Shown here: piece after piece, positions 24,850 to 48,352 of the stretch
How positions within the stretch are numbered: position 1 is the stretch's first letter
Layout: the number at the start of each line of letters is the position of its first letter
Assembly: GCA_009760855.2 (NCBI GenBank)
Contig: WPIO01000013.1
Location: 414,501 to 478,500 of the forward strand
Source: Cristatella mucedo
Lineage: Eukaryota > Bryozoa > Phylactolaemata > Cristatellidae
Direction: 5' to 3'
DNA: 64,000 nt
Position numbers and translations under genes: made by a program
Notes under the pieces: generated by a model
Told to the model about the DNA's origin: nothing
The model's input: the letters and a program-made list of their open reading frames with translations, nothing else
The model's database searches: none

Positions 24850-25058
24850 TATTCCCCAACGGCAGGCCCAAACTTAACTTCATTCCCTGGTACCGAGTTT
24901 CCCGTCGGTTCTGACAGTACATCAGCTTCAGATAATTGTCCTATTTTTCTCTTAGTCACCACACTGGCTGTCGTCACAGGTCAGCCATTGCAAACTACAG
25001 AGCAAAACACAGAGTACGAGCAGGAAAGACAAGGTGCATCCCTAACTTCTGACACCAA
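24850..25058 (-). mobile_element. Leader of an LTR retrotransposon with primer-binding site
   Basis: On the minus strand, directly after the LTR end, the sequence reads TTGGTGTCAGAAGTTAGGG. The TGG-initial stretch fits a tRNA primer-binding site as in Ty3/gypsy-type elements. About 200 bases of leader follow, then the element is cut by a LINE-A copy. No gag frame is legible. Confidence 0.55.
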
Positions 25059-25522
25059 TGTTATGACCGCGAAACCCTCACTCGTTTGGGTAGCGGCACG
25101 GGTGAGTGCCGAAGTGTGCAAAGAGCTAGCAATACGCCGCCGATAAACCCCACAGGTCTCACCATTCCGCAAGTAGCACTAACAGTAACACCGTATTAGT
25201 AAATGCACGACAATAGCCTGTATTCTACAGCCGATACAACCGGGCGACTTTCTGCTGACTCGCTAACACTCTGCTCACTGCAGCTCACGCTCAGCGCTAG
25301 ACTCACCGACCGGCAGACCGTTGCTCCAAGACCACGACCGCGGTCAAGCACAAGCCTTATATAGCAGCCAGTTCATAAGTAATGATAATCACTATCACAT
25401 GCAATGCTGCTCATAAGCCTCAGCTTATTGCGCCATCTTGTCAGCGTCCGAACTCGGCGGCAAAGTACATAGCTCTCATTCGAGGCTCAGCTGACAGGCA
25501 TATATAATCGCGGGCCATTACA
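25059..25522 (-). repeat. Long terminal repeat (464 bp), Ty3/gypsy-like
   Basis: Read on the minus strand it starts TGTAATGG and ends CATAACA, giving TG...CA ends. A TATA box (CTATATAAGG) lies on the minus strand at about 25,355-25,365, separating a short U3 from R/U5. The primer-binding site follows it immediately. The partner LTR was not found. Confidence 0.65.
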
Positions 25523-26003
25523 TCATCGCTGCAGCGTTCGGCATATCGGATTGCAATCGGCGCCTGAAACCGATCGGCGTCCTAATAAGAATAATAACAA
25601 TCATCGTACAAAAGAGCGTCGTACGACTGACAAGGCCGCACACACAGAAGACCGGATATCGCGTCGACACCCGAGCTGAGCGAACGGCGAGAAGGAGCGA
25701 GACTCTCGCAGCCACCGCCTACGGCGCTGGCCGTCACACTAGGGCGAATGCATTTCAACTGCGAAGCCTGTGAAGCCACCGACGCGTGACGTGACGTGAC
25801 GTGACACCGCAGACCAAAGCCTCGCTTCTCCAATTTTGGCGCCTGAGAAGCGCCCGAGCGGAGCAAGCGCGCTGGCCCAACATTTCGCGAGCGCTGCCCT
25901 GAGCGCTGCCCAGCGAGCGCTGCCCGATCACCCCTTTGATAATAATAGCATTAGCACATCTATATAGCGCCCTCATACAACTGAATATTCTCTAGGCACT
26001 TTA
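25523..26003. other. GC-rich flank with tandem GTGAC repeat
   Basis: Holds four tandem copies of a 5-bp unit (CGTGA, 25,783-25,806), which create CRE-half-site-like words on both strands, and an Ala/Arg-rich minus frame not supported as coding. A short SINE-B or LINE-A tail remnant is visible at about 25,960-26,000. Confidence 0.35.
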
Positions 26004-26170
26004 TGTAATTCGTAATTCATTTATACAACGCCCTGAGAGAACTGAATCCCTAATCAGGCGCTTCACATATGCCGCGGCGGTCAAGCCCACGACCTCCGCC
26101 ACGGAATTCACCTAGACGTCGGTCGGGTCGAGCGCCTTAACCCCTGGCGGCCAAACCAGCGCGGCATTTT
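26004..26170 (-). mobile_element. SINE-B copy
   Basis: Minus-strand tRNA-like head (box B region GGTCGTGGGCTTGACC), then the LINE-A-like 3' end. Confidence 0.75.
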
Positions 26171-26324
26171 ACAGATGCGCTATAGACAGCATTGATGACG
26201 AATGATTGGCGGTAACATTCACAAGCAGCATGCACATTGTAAGCAGGTACTTGCACGCGAAAGACTAGTCTCAAAGACCCGCCATATGCAGCAATTAACA
26301 GGTTATAATAATAATGTACTTCGT

Positions 26325-26600
26325 TATAAGCTCCTGTTTAAATGCCGCCGCGTCGCGCGTCAGTAGTGAGTGTCAGGCTTTGGGAGCGGAGGGACTAAAG
26401 GCAAAGGTCTCCAACGATTTTGAGGTTCGTACGAGGTCAGACGAGGTCAGAGCAGCGGGCTGCACGAGTCTTCGCCTTTCGCGCGCTTACGCACGAGCTC
26501 ACGCCGGGTGCATTAACGCTAACCAATAGCCATGCTTCCTTTCAAGCGTATGTAAAGCGCCAGAAAGAAGATTCGGTCCTCTGAGGCCGCCACACAAGTG
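26325..26600. mobile_element. Two LINE-A scraps in opposite directions
   Basis: 26,325-26,450 is a minus-strand piece of the C-terminal region; 26,515-26,600 is a plus-strand 3'-UTR end. A short (TC)n run follows at 26,602-26,622. Confidence 0.65.
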
Positions 26601-26639
26601 AGTCTCTCTCTCTCTCTCTCGCTCTCCCTACGTAATTAA

Positions 26640-27300
26640 TAGGAGACCAATCGGTCACCGACGATGACACCGTGCTGTTTGCCACGCCCTCTGTCGCTCC
26701 GCCGCGCGCGCGAAAAGAGCAGACAATCTCGGCGTTCGCGTCCTCGCGTCCTCCGGCGCGCTCGAAACGCCGAGCGAAACCGCCGCTCCTCGCTAGACGC
26801 TCGCAATGCGACGGCTGTGCCGAAGCGAGCGTGGACCGCCGCCGATTGAAGGTGGCGCGCGCCGGCGCGTTCGTCAGAATCGGGCGCTTGGCAAGCGGTC
26901 CGCTGCTCGACCGTTGGGGGGGGGTAGAATGGCGAGTGTCAGGGCTAAACTCATAGACCTCGTAGGCGGTTAGCGACGCCTCTTCGACACTGCGACGCTC
27001 GCACTGTCTGTTTCGCATTCCCTTCATTTCCTCTCACTCCGGCCTGGCTATCCAAAATGGCCGCTCCCCAAGCTTCCGGCGGCGGCGCCGCTGAGCCTTT
27101 CCGGCGCCTCACTTACCGACCAGAAGCTCGGAACCTTCCTTCCTGCGCTGGAGACGGCGCCTTCGGTTCCCAAGCGTGCCACGCCCCCGGCGGACATCTT
27201 GACCTGCACTTGATCTGGCGGCGTTCAAAGGAGCGATACAAAAAAAGTGCCCGCTCATCCTGGCATTTGCTCCGTCCGAGTGAATTGCCCTTTGGGTGTT
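26640..27300. promoter_or_regulatory. GC-rich block with CCAAT and a YY1-like ATG context
   Basis: Contains CCAAT (about 26,648) and CCAAAATGGCCGC at 27,051-27,063, a YY1-type initiator word overlapping an ATG. The frame from that ATG starts MAAPQASGGGAAEPFRR, which looks like a natural N-terminus, but it runs on into LINE-A sequence and no donor could be placed. Confidence 0.3.
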
Positions 27301-27309
27301 TATTGTCCC

Positions 27310-27385
27310 TGCGTCTTAGCCACAGTCAAGTCTGCCTACATAACATTGCTAAAATTAGGGGTCGCTTAGACAGGGAGTGATAGTA
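27310..27385 (+). mobile_element. LINE-A scrap
   Basis: About 75 bases matching 'HNIAKIR..LDRD' of the family. Confidence 0.6.
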
Positions 27386-27644
27386 TGTGAGACGCAGAGC
27401 TGCCGCCAAGCCATTCGCTACTCGGCGGTTGAGATAACTACTAAGCTTGATAGCGCAGCCGACGAACAGAACCTGGACCGTCGCAAATACGGACAATGAA
27501 CAAGCGACATACAAGTCTAGTATATATACTAGTCCTTAATGATCACTATTGGCCGGAGCAAGCCATCAGGCATACTAATCTTAATGCTGCCATCTTCCCT
27601 TTAGGAACACGCTCTGATCAGCCGTAGCTGATGTCCCATCCCCT

Positions 27645-28190
27645 CTGAGCTGCCTACTTTCAGCTACACAGCACTGCTATAATTCTGGCTTGTTTAGATA
27701 AGGATACTACATCTCAATCGGTCCATGCATTTGTGGCATCCGGTCTCGACTTCTTTACCTCCCTGCTTGCTGGTCTACAGGCCTGTGCGATCAGGCGTTT
27801 ACAGCTGGTGCAAAACTCGGTAGATAGGCTTGTCTGTCGTGAGTGTCGAAGTTGCCACGTCACACCACTTCTCGCCGACCTGCACTGGCTCTCAGTCAAG
27901 CAGCACATTGACTTTAGGGTTTGTCCCTCACTTTCAGGTCCCTTCATTATTTGTCTCCAGCCTTCTTATCAGAACTAATCTCCAGCTAGGTATCGTACCA
28001 CCCTCGCTTTTTTTTTAATCTAATCGCTTGGTTCCACCTCGCCCAAACCTCTAATCCTGTGAAGACCGTGCCTGGAGCTCACTCCTGACCGGCGTCACGA
28101 CATCTCTTGACTTGACGACATTTAAAAAGAAACTAAAATGTATCTATTTATACCAGAAATTAGTAGGTCCATGTGATTCGTCCTTTAATA
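27645..28190 (+). mobile_element. LINE-A C-terminal fragment
   Basis: Reads from 'LFR.GYYIS' through 'AIRRLQLVQNSVDRLVCREC', with stops, into the 3' UTR. Confidence 0.85.
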
Positions 28191-28492
28191 ATAACAATAA
28201 TAATAATGCATTTGATTTGGCGCCTCAGAAAACTTAATCTCTTTCTAGGCACTTTAAATTTGCTACAAAGACAGCAAGATCGAATGGTTAGTGGTAGCAT
28301 GCAATAAACAACCAGAATAACATGGTTAGGAGTGACATGCACAGGGTCAGCATGCAAGTTTGGTTAGTGGCACCATGCACAGTCAGCACAAATATAATAA
28401 TAATAAAATAAATATAAATATAATAAATAATAAATATAATAAGCATATATAAAGGACGAATCGCAGGGACACACTAAATGCTGTGATAAATA
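28190..28492 (-). mobile_element. LINE-A 3' end, inverted, split by an AT-rich microsatellite
   Basis: Starts with its (ATT)n tail complement at 28,190 and runs to the 'GGACGAAT' block at about 28,490. An (AATAT)-rich run at 28,385-28,440 interrupts it. It is tail-to-tail with the fragment before it. Confidence 0.8.
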
Positions 28493-28497
28493 GAAGC

Positions 28498-28730
28498 GTC
28501 CTTTGTGTTTTTATGCGTGCTAATACTGTGCATGTTGCCACTAACCATATTTGCATGCTGACCCTTGTAAGTCTCCTCTTACCATATTGTGCTTGTTGAC
28601 ATTGAGCATGCTACCGCTAACCATTCGATCATGCTTCCTTTGCAGCAAATGTAAAGTGCCAAGAAAGAGATTACATTCCCTGAGTGGGCTACACAAATCT
28701 ATTATTATTATTATTATTTTATTATTAGGC
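28498..28730 (+). mobile_element. LINE-A 3' UTR with (ATT)n tail
   Basis: Plus-strand 3' UTR and tail; forms an inverted repeat with the 28,190-28,492 copy. Confidence 0.8.
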
Positions 28731-28734
28731 CAAG

Positions 28735-28855
28735 GGGTAATGTGGTCGCACTTCACGAGCGAGGTCGTGGGTTCGAGCCCTACCGGCAGTAGGCGATCCT
28801 ACACTGCCCCTGCAACCGGCGGCGAAAGCTTTCAGGGCTCTTAAATAATAAATAA
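28735..28855 (+). mobile_element. SINE-A copy, diverged
   Basis: The B box GGTTCGAGCCC and the 'GGCGATCCTACA.TGCC' body are legible. Inserted at the end of an ATT tail. Confidence 0.65.
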
Positions 28856-28861
28856 AATAAA

Positions 28862-29034
28862 TCCTAGCTGATTAAACAGCCTCTGTTTGTATAGTGACTG
28901 AAGAGCCTTTACGGCTTTCACCACCGCTTGCAGTGGCGATAAAGGATCGCCCACCGCAGGATTCGAACCCACGATCTAAGGACCGAAGTTGTGAAAGCAA
29001 CCGCCTTACCTAATGTGCCATCACGGCTCACATA
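28862..29034 (-). mobile_element. SINE-A copy, inverted
   Basis: Full-length minus-strand copy: GGATTCGAACCC is the B box complement at about 28,958 and the A-box end lies near 29,005-29,030. Head-to-head scar with the preceding SINE. Confidence 0.85.
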
Positions 29035-29432
29035 CTCTCCTGCCACTATGCAAATAAGGCCGTTTAATAACCTAACCTTTACTGGAACTTTTACAGCCAA
29101 ATGCATCGCAAATCAGCTAACACGCGTTCTTTCCAGTTTATTCAATCTGCCCAGAAAAAAAGGGACATTCCCTAATTGCGCTATGCAGATGTCGTGGTCG
29201 TGCTAGTATCGCTATTTTCATCGTCGACCAAGCGTGAAGGGAAAGTGGGAACAGTGTGGAGGACGTGCCAGCTCACCAGGGGGGGGGGCGTGCCCGCCCA
29301 CCGGGCAGCATCCTCATCCGTCGGCCTCTTACGACCGCTCAGCACAGCGCGTGCTCACACCACGGGCTCACACCACGTGCTCACACCAGCTGGCGCAGCC
29401 GTACGCGCAGCCTCTACTCTGTGCAAGACCGA

Positions 29433-29467
<35 letters not shown>

Positions 29468-29590
29468 GCTTCAGCGCTTTTAGCTCGCCGGACGCTGCCT
29501 GGGCGATCGCAGCTCCGACGCCGCCACTGTCTATAAGCTCGCCGCCGTACGCGAGCCCATCGGATCGAGTGACCCGATAGTAGGCCTCGA
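29035..29590. other. Flank with (GGC)n run, no gene assigned
   Basis: Ends in a CpG-rich block with a perfect (GGC)n run at about 29,431-29,466. Poly-Arg, poly-Gly and poly-Ala frames here come from that run. Confidence 0.5.
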
Positions 29591-29596
29591 CGTCTC

Positions 29597-29740
29597 CTAT
29601 TGGCCGGTTGGGGGCGGTCGGCGCGGTTGCTTTTAAGGCCATCGGCCGCAGGAGCGCCGGAGCCGGAGGTCTGGACTCTCGGCCGCGCTGTCGGTCAGAG
29701 CGCGAGGCGGCTGAACGCTGTGAGCGGAAGCGGACCTACA
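29597..29740 (+). promoter_or_regulatory. Promoter and 5' UTR of the coiled-coil/MAM gene
   Basis: An inverted CCAAT word (ATTGG, 29,599-29,603), a G-rich GC-box-like stretch and a weak TATA-like TTTTAAGG (29,631-29,638) precede the start codon by about 100-140 bases, predicting a start near 29,660 and a 5' UTR of about 80 bases. Confidence 0.4.
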
Positions 29741-42982
<13,242 letters not shown>

Positions 42983-43239
42983 CGAACAATGCCCGTCTCT
43001 TGTTAATCGCGGCGTACGGGTCTGCTGTGAGGGGCGAGCACAGAACGTCGTTGCCCAAGGCACCGCAAGTTAGTGGAGACAAACGCACAGGGCGAACTAC
43101 TCGGATATGGCTCGGGCTATGCGCACTGGACAAAAGGACGACATTTCGGACGGCTCACCGGTGACAAGGCTGACGCGATCTCGCCTGCGGCAGGAGCGAC
43201 TGCCAGCCGGCACTTCGAGCACCACCAGCCACCCTGCAG

Positions 43240-43430
43240 TCGACCTTCGACTCCGAGCATCGGCTTTCTGCCCGGCCAATGGGCGTGCTTTGGTTGCTAT
43301 GGATATAGCGTACTGTCGGCTGGCGCGATCCGCTAGGGAAGGGAACGCCAGCTCTCGTCGATCGCGAGCTCCGAGGCCGCGCCGCTCAACTCTCTCGCAT
43401 GTACGGCGCCGTTTGCACAAGAGTCGTTAG
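43240..43430 (+). CDS. Possible alternative last exon of the MAM gene
   Basis: An acceptor (CCACCCTGCAG) is followed by a frame whose phase matches the optional donor at 42,936. It would add about 63 Arg/Ser-rich residues ending 'HVRRRLHKSR'. No domain and no poly(A) signal. The region also looks like a promoter block, so this is weak. Confidence 0.2.
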
Positions 43431-43469
43431 CTAGCTCGGGTACAGTCATGCTGCCGCCTAACCGGTTTT

Positions 43470-43560
43470 TAATTGGTCTAGGTATATGACCGGTACTGTC
43501 TCTTTGCTCGCGATTGGTCCAAGCAGCTGCTTGCTGTTGGTCAGATGCAGGGCGTGGCTG
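43470..43560 (-). promoter_or_regulatory. Cluster of three inverted CCAAT-like words
   Basis: TTGGTC occurs three times (about 43,475, 43,515, 43,539), the first two as ATTGGTC, in a GC-rich setting with a nearby GGGCGTGG. This reads as CCAAT boxes on the minus strand, but no minus-strand exon could be tied to it. Confidence 0.3.
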
Positions 43561-43599
43561 GATTCTGTGTCCATTCAAAGCTTAAAACATAAAACATTC

Positions 43600-43748
43600 A
43601 CTTGTGCAGCGCCCTCCCAGAGAACTTCATCTCATTCAAGCGTTCCTTTGCAGCAATTGTAAAGCACATAGAAAGAGATTGAGTTCTCACGAGGGCGCTT
43701 TATCAAATGTATCATTCTCATTCTTCTTATTGTTATTATTATTATTAT
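43600..43748 (+). mobile_element. LINE-A 3' end with ATT tail
   Basis: 'GTAAAGCACATAGAAAGAGA', 'GGGCGCTTTATCAAATGTAT' and (ATT)n to 43,748. Confidence 0.8.
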
Positions 43749-43862
43749 AAGCACTTCACATATGCCGCGGGCTCGAGCCCACGACCTCGGTCACCAAATG
43801 CATTTAAATTGACCTTGGTTGAGGTGAGCACCTTGCCAAACCGCCTCGGATGCATGCCCATT
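43744..43862 (-). mobile_element. SINE-B copy joined to a LINE-A tail
   Basis: The minus-strand copy lacks its own final tail and runs straight into the ATT tail of the LINE-A before it; the box B zone GTCGTGGGCTCGAGCCC is intact. Confidence 0.75.
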
Positions 43863-44029
43863 TTACTTGCTAGGCAGTAGCACTCTATTCATGCAGATCC
43901 CAAAGAGATAAAGTGGTGTTGACCACATAATTTTTCGTCTGCATGGCAGCTTTAAGACGAATGCTATACTGGAGCTAGCAGCATCTGCAGCTGTGTATAA
44001 ATCCGTTAAAATAGCAACGTTATGATAAT

Positions 44030-44170
44030 ATATAATTCATTTGCATAGCGCCCCAAGAGAACTTATTATCTATTCAGGCGCTTCACGTATGCCTCGGGGC
44101 TCGAGCCCACGATCTAAGCCAGGCCATAAGTCGGGGCGAGCGATTTAACCGCTCATGCCATAAGGGAGCC
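44030..44170 (-). mobile_element. SINE-B copy
   Basis: Good minus-strand copy: head with GTGGGCTCGAGCCC, tail from 'CGCCTGAATAGATAATAAG' to 'GGGCGCTATGCAAATGAATT'. Confidence 0.85.
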
Positions 44171-44829
44171 CATTTTAATAGCACTAGCGGCTGTCTACGT
44201 AGCCTTAGACATGGCGACGCACTGACAATGAATGAGCTGCTCGCGTCCCTTCAGCTTAGTGCAGGGTGCCATAATTCCTGGACGTAGGACTCATGAAAAG
44301 GCACCCCTCGCTTCCTGCCAATGTCTGAATGGCCAGTAGCCACAGCCACGTTCTGCTTTTCGAGGATTTTCGAACACACATTTGCGTGCGTGTCCAAGAG
44401 CATCCCGTCTGAGCTACGACCGAGAAAGTCGTAGCTGCGAGCATTCAGTCTGAGTTGCGTACACGAAAATTCGCTCGCAGAGAAGGCACTTGAACTATGA
44501 ACGATGACGCTCGCACCTTACGCTGCTTGCCGATTGGTCGCCTCCTGCGTCTTCGATTCGTCTGCTATTCTCACGCCAATAGAGATCGTTTCGAGGCTCA
44601 CACCAGCAGCGATTGTTGTACGACTTGTTTACAAGGCAGCCTCCTGGCAGTCTCTCCCTCGCCACGATCAGACGCTAAATAGGCGCTAAACGACCTAGTA
44701 CGGTGGTAAGCCAAACAGTGGGGGTGGGGGGGTCAGGGGTGTCCAGGCAGAGTGCTAGCGCATGTTTTTCGGGGCTATCAAGTTTCTCGGCACAGTTAGT
44801 CACGACGGAACCACAAGCCTCTGGCTGAT

Positions 44830-45290
44830 CGGCTGCTTTCATTCGAATCGGGACGCGCGTCCTCGTCGCCAGACGATCCGAAGAAAAGTCCGAATCCGCG
44901 CCGCGAGACTCGCGAGCTGCGACTGCCGCCGCCGCCGCGGAGCGAGCGCATGCGTCGTGCCTTTTTAAGCTCAGTGCTCGCAGCATGCAGCGAAGGAGTC
45001 AGGCGTCTGGCGCCGGAAATCCGCCCTCGCTACTGCTGAGGCTGCGAACGACGGGATAGCTGGCGGAGCGGAAGTACAGCTGCCACGAGAAGTCGCCGTC
45101 GGGTCGGTCGCTCGGTCGGTTTTGCGAGCCTCGATTTCGGAGACGCTGCTTGCCGTGGGTGAGCACTGGCAGCAAAGTCTGCTGAACGGAGCTGCCAGCC
45201 GAAGCTTGAGCAGAGCGTAGCGGGTAGACGGTAAGGAGACCGGGAAAAAAAGAGTCGGGCAAACTGGCAAACTCGTCTCCATTGTCGCTC
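44830..45290 (+). promoter_or_regulatory. Promoter-like block with NRF1-type site
   Basis: GCGCATGCGT (44,946-44,955), an NRF1-like palindrome, sits just before a TTTTTAAG box. The first downstream ATG (44,983) opens a 25-codon frame only. A (GGTCGGTCG) word cluster lies at 45,102-45,120. Confidence 0.35.
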
Positions 45291-45310
45291 TGACGGACTG
45301 GAGATTGGAG

Positions 45311-45438
45311 TCCCGGCAGCAGACGCAGGGCTGCAGGCAGGCCAGTCCCGGCAGCGTAGCCTGGCAGCAGCAGCAGACGCAGGGCTGCAGGCAGGCCAGT
45401 CCCGGCAGAGTAGCCTGGCAGCAGCAGCAGACGCAGGG
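45311..45438 (+). repeat. 54-bp tandem repeat, about 2.4 units
   Basis: AGACGCAGGG recurs at 45,321, 45,375 and 45,429. In one plus frame it reads as an 18-residue repeat (WQQQQTQGCRQASPG...), opening at ATG 45,305 for 65 codons; coding status unknown. Confidence 0.85.
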
Positions 45439-45539
45439 AAACTTTAACCGCTCAGTGGGACGACATGCCTGGGGTTCGACGAATTACCGCAGTCCACTCT
45501 AATTAGGCTAACGACAAGCAGTCGCAAGCATTGCCGAGC

Positions 45540-47790
45540 TCAAATTTTTCGCCGATATTGTAGTAAATGTTCGAAATTGTCTGTCCACCAAATTTCATGT
45601 CGCTGAGCACACGCTCACTTGCGAAAATGAGCCTGTACCGCAATCCATTCTAGCTGCCGTCAAATCCATCACAAATAAGCTGCCCACAGCTCTAAAAAGT
45701 TTGAAATATCAGTCTACGCTACGCGTACAATGTACAATGTACCCAGAACATTTTTCGAGACTCCGCTCACGCGTTCTCACAAAGTCCACTGAAATAAGAT
45801 TTCGATGGCCCAGGCCAATACCAGACTCCACAGCAATCCACTGCATTCCACCGCGAAGCGAAGCAAATCCTGTTCAAAAAGCTCCTTTTTTGATTTCATA
45901 TGACAGAACACTCTGCGACAATTGCACTTAAAACCTTTCACTTGCATTGGCACTGCCGTTCTCGTGCAATGCGCTGCTGACGATTACTGTAGCACATTCC
46001 AATACCGAAATCCACTTCAATCCACCGAATCCACCGCATAAAAAATCCAAATACATTTCGCCGAGCTCCAGTCTCTAGTGCATAATAAAGTTCACCTTGA
46101 TGTGTGCACAACCACGCAAAATAAGAGAGCATCCTGTGCATACTCGCACTGTGGCAATGGGCGGCATTCGTCTGAAATGACCGAAGTCTACCGAAATCCA
46201 CTCTATTCCACGACGAATCATCTTCAAATCGCTATCGCACAGCTCTATTTGGCATTGCATATAGGACTAGGCTCAATTCAAAGTGCACCCACAAAATTTT
46301 GCTCCATTGCGCACACGCGTTGTCACGCAATTAATTGCAATCGACTGCATCGGCCGGTCTCATACCCAAATCCACCCTCAATACGCCGCAATCCGCCGAA
46401 CTGCGACCAGAAAGCGTACACTGGAAGCTCTAATTATGATTGTACACTGCTCTACTCGTCAGTTATTGTGTACTCGCATAACCTTACTGTAATTACCTTG
46501 ACCATTCAGCCGAAATGCATGCAATCGACTGCAACTGCCCGGGCCAGTACGTCAATCCACCAAAACCCGACGCAACGCGACCAGAATACGTACACGTTTA
46601 GCTCTGATAGTGACTGCACGTTGCTCTAAACTTCGGTTATTGTGTAATCGCACAATTCTACTACAATTGCGTCGGCCATTCGGCAGCAATGCACTGCAAT
46701 GGACTGCAGTGGCCCGGACCAGTACCTCAATCTACAGCAATCTGATGCAAAATGCCCTGAAATCGGTGTCGAAATGCTCCAACTTTGAATGCATGTTTCG
46801 AAGCACACTGTTTAAATTCAACCACATCATTTCAAGCAACTTCGCTCGTACAACCTCATACAAGCCGTGCATTGCCGTCGATTGAACGTGCACAATGGGT
46901 GAACATTATGCCCTCGCGAACACGTACATGTGACGTGGAATGAGAGTTGCAATTTATTGCAGCCAATCTTGTCAATTTTTCTGCGGATTGCCCCGTCGGC
47001 CCCTTCAATTGCGGTAGATTGCCGTACATTGCTGACGGTTAACGATCAAAGCATCTTGGAAACGCCACGGTTTTACTTTGGACGCAGAGGAATTTTACAT
47101 ATAATGACAATTGGGGCTTCGCACTGCTAATTTCTCGTCAGTTTGCTGCAAATTTGGGTTTTTCCCGGGCAATTGCTGTCGATTGCCATTCATCGCTCCC
47201 GATCGTACGTACACGATTGGTTGAAAGGATGTGGTTTCACTTTAAACACGGTGCGCTGTGACAGGTAGGATAAATTTGATCTTGGCCCAGTCACTTGCCA
47301 GTGATTGGCGATGAATCATAACGGATTGCCGTATTTGCCCGGGCCATTGCCGTCAATTGCCATGCATTGCCCAAGATTAAACGGTTAGAGCTGGTTGAAA
47401 TGGTTGAAAGTATGTGTGCGCCAGTGAGATGTTGTGTGTAATGAGAATTGGAGCTTGGTGTAGCCGATCTGTCGTCGATTTACCATGCATTGCGGTATCG
47501 GTCCTTGCCATTGCTGTCGATCGCCGAGCATTTTGGACAATTAACGTGCAGATTAGCTTGAAAGTCCTGCCATTTCACTTTTTAGCACAAACAAATGTGA
47601 AATGCGATGACAATTGGCACTTCGTGCAGCCAATTTTTCGTCGACTTGCCACGGATTGTTGTGGATTGCTGCTTCGAGCCGAGCCGTTGCCGTAGATTGC
47701 CATGCATTGCTAGAGATTGTACGAGTGAAGTTGCTTAAAACAATGTGGTTGACTTTAAAAAGTGTGCTTAAAAAGTGTGTTAACAAGTTT
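45540..47790. repeat. Foldback array: inverted arms of about 180-bp tandem units
   Basis: The left arm (45,540 to about 46,870) has a block of the type CAATCCACTGCA... about every 180 bases (near 45,640, 45,830, 46,010, 46,190, 46,370, 46,550, 46,730). The right arm (about 46,880-47,790) holds the reverse complement, ATTGCCATGCATTGC-type blocks near 47,020, 47,180, 47,350, 47,512 and 47,690. As a direct check, 46,801-46,857 is the reverse complement of 47,715-47,770 at about 85%. Units are diverged. It looks like a large inverted satellite or foldback element; the frames across it are not genes. Confidence 0.75.
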
Positions 47791-47802
47791 AAAAGCCTCG
47801 GT

Positions 47803-47842
47803 GAAAGAGAGCCCATGAGCATCCGCTCATGGGCTCTCTTTC
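47803..47842. repeat. Perfect 18-bp hairpin, 4-base loop
   Basis: GAAAGAGAGCCCATGAGC, loop ATCC, then its exact reverse complement. It lies 15-30 bases outside the right arm of the foldback array. Confidence 0.95.
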
Positions 47843-47888
47843 CCTTCGGCCCAGTGAAGTCCATGTTCCTGCATGATATCTATTATAG

Positions 47889-48025
47889 AATATAATTCAT
47901 TTGTATAGCACCCTAAGAGAACTTAATCTCTATTCAGGCGCATCACGTATGCCACGGGGCTCGAGCCTACGACCTCGGCCGGACCTTAGTCGAGGCGAGC
48001 CCCTTGACTACTGGGCCAAATCAGC
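47889..48025 (-). mobile_element. SINE-B copy
   Basis: Near-consensus minus-strand copy, from 'TATAATTCATTTGTATAGC' at its 3' end to the tRNA-like head near 48,000. Confidence 0.85.
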
Positions 48026-48183
48026 TCGCCGTCCGTGCGTCGCGTGCATACCTGTGCATGATTCAGCGAAAGTTCGAGGTCGTCCTCACTGCAACCCGGA
48101 GTGCTGTCTTGTTTGCTTTAGCTTGTGCTGGCCTGAGAGCTCGATACTGTTTAGCTTTTTTGCATCCTTTTCTAAGCGTTATA

Positions 48184-48352
48184 CCATGCAAGCCGTGATG
48201 GCACACTAGGTAAGGCGGTTGCTTTCACGACCTTGGTCCCGCTGTCATGGGTTCGATTCTTGCGGTGGGCGATTCTATATCGCCACTGCAAGCGGCAGTG
48301 ATAGCCATAAGGGCTCTTCTGTCGCTATGCAAAAAGAGGCTGTTTATTCAGC
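48184..48352 (+). mobile_element. SINE-A copy
   Basis: A box CTAGGTAAGGCGG, B box GGTTCGATTC, body and 3' end all present. Confidence 0.88.

Noticed and set aside
46078-46885. 183- and 91-residue plus-strand frames
   Set aside because: They lie in the foldback tandem array and change with each unit; no domain.
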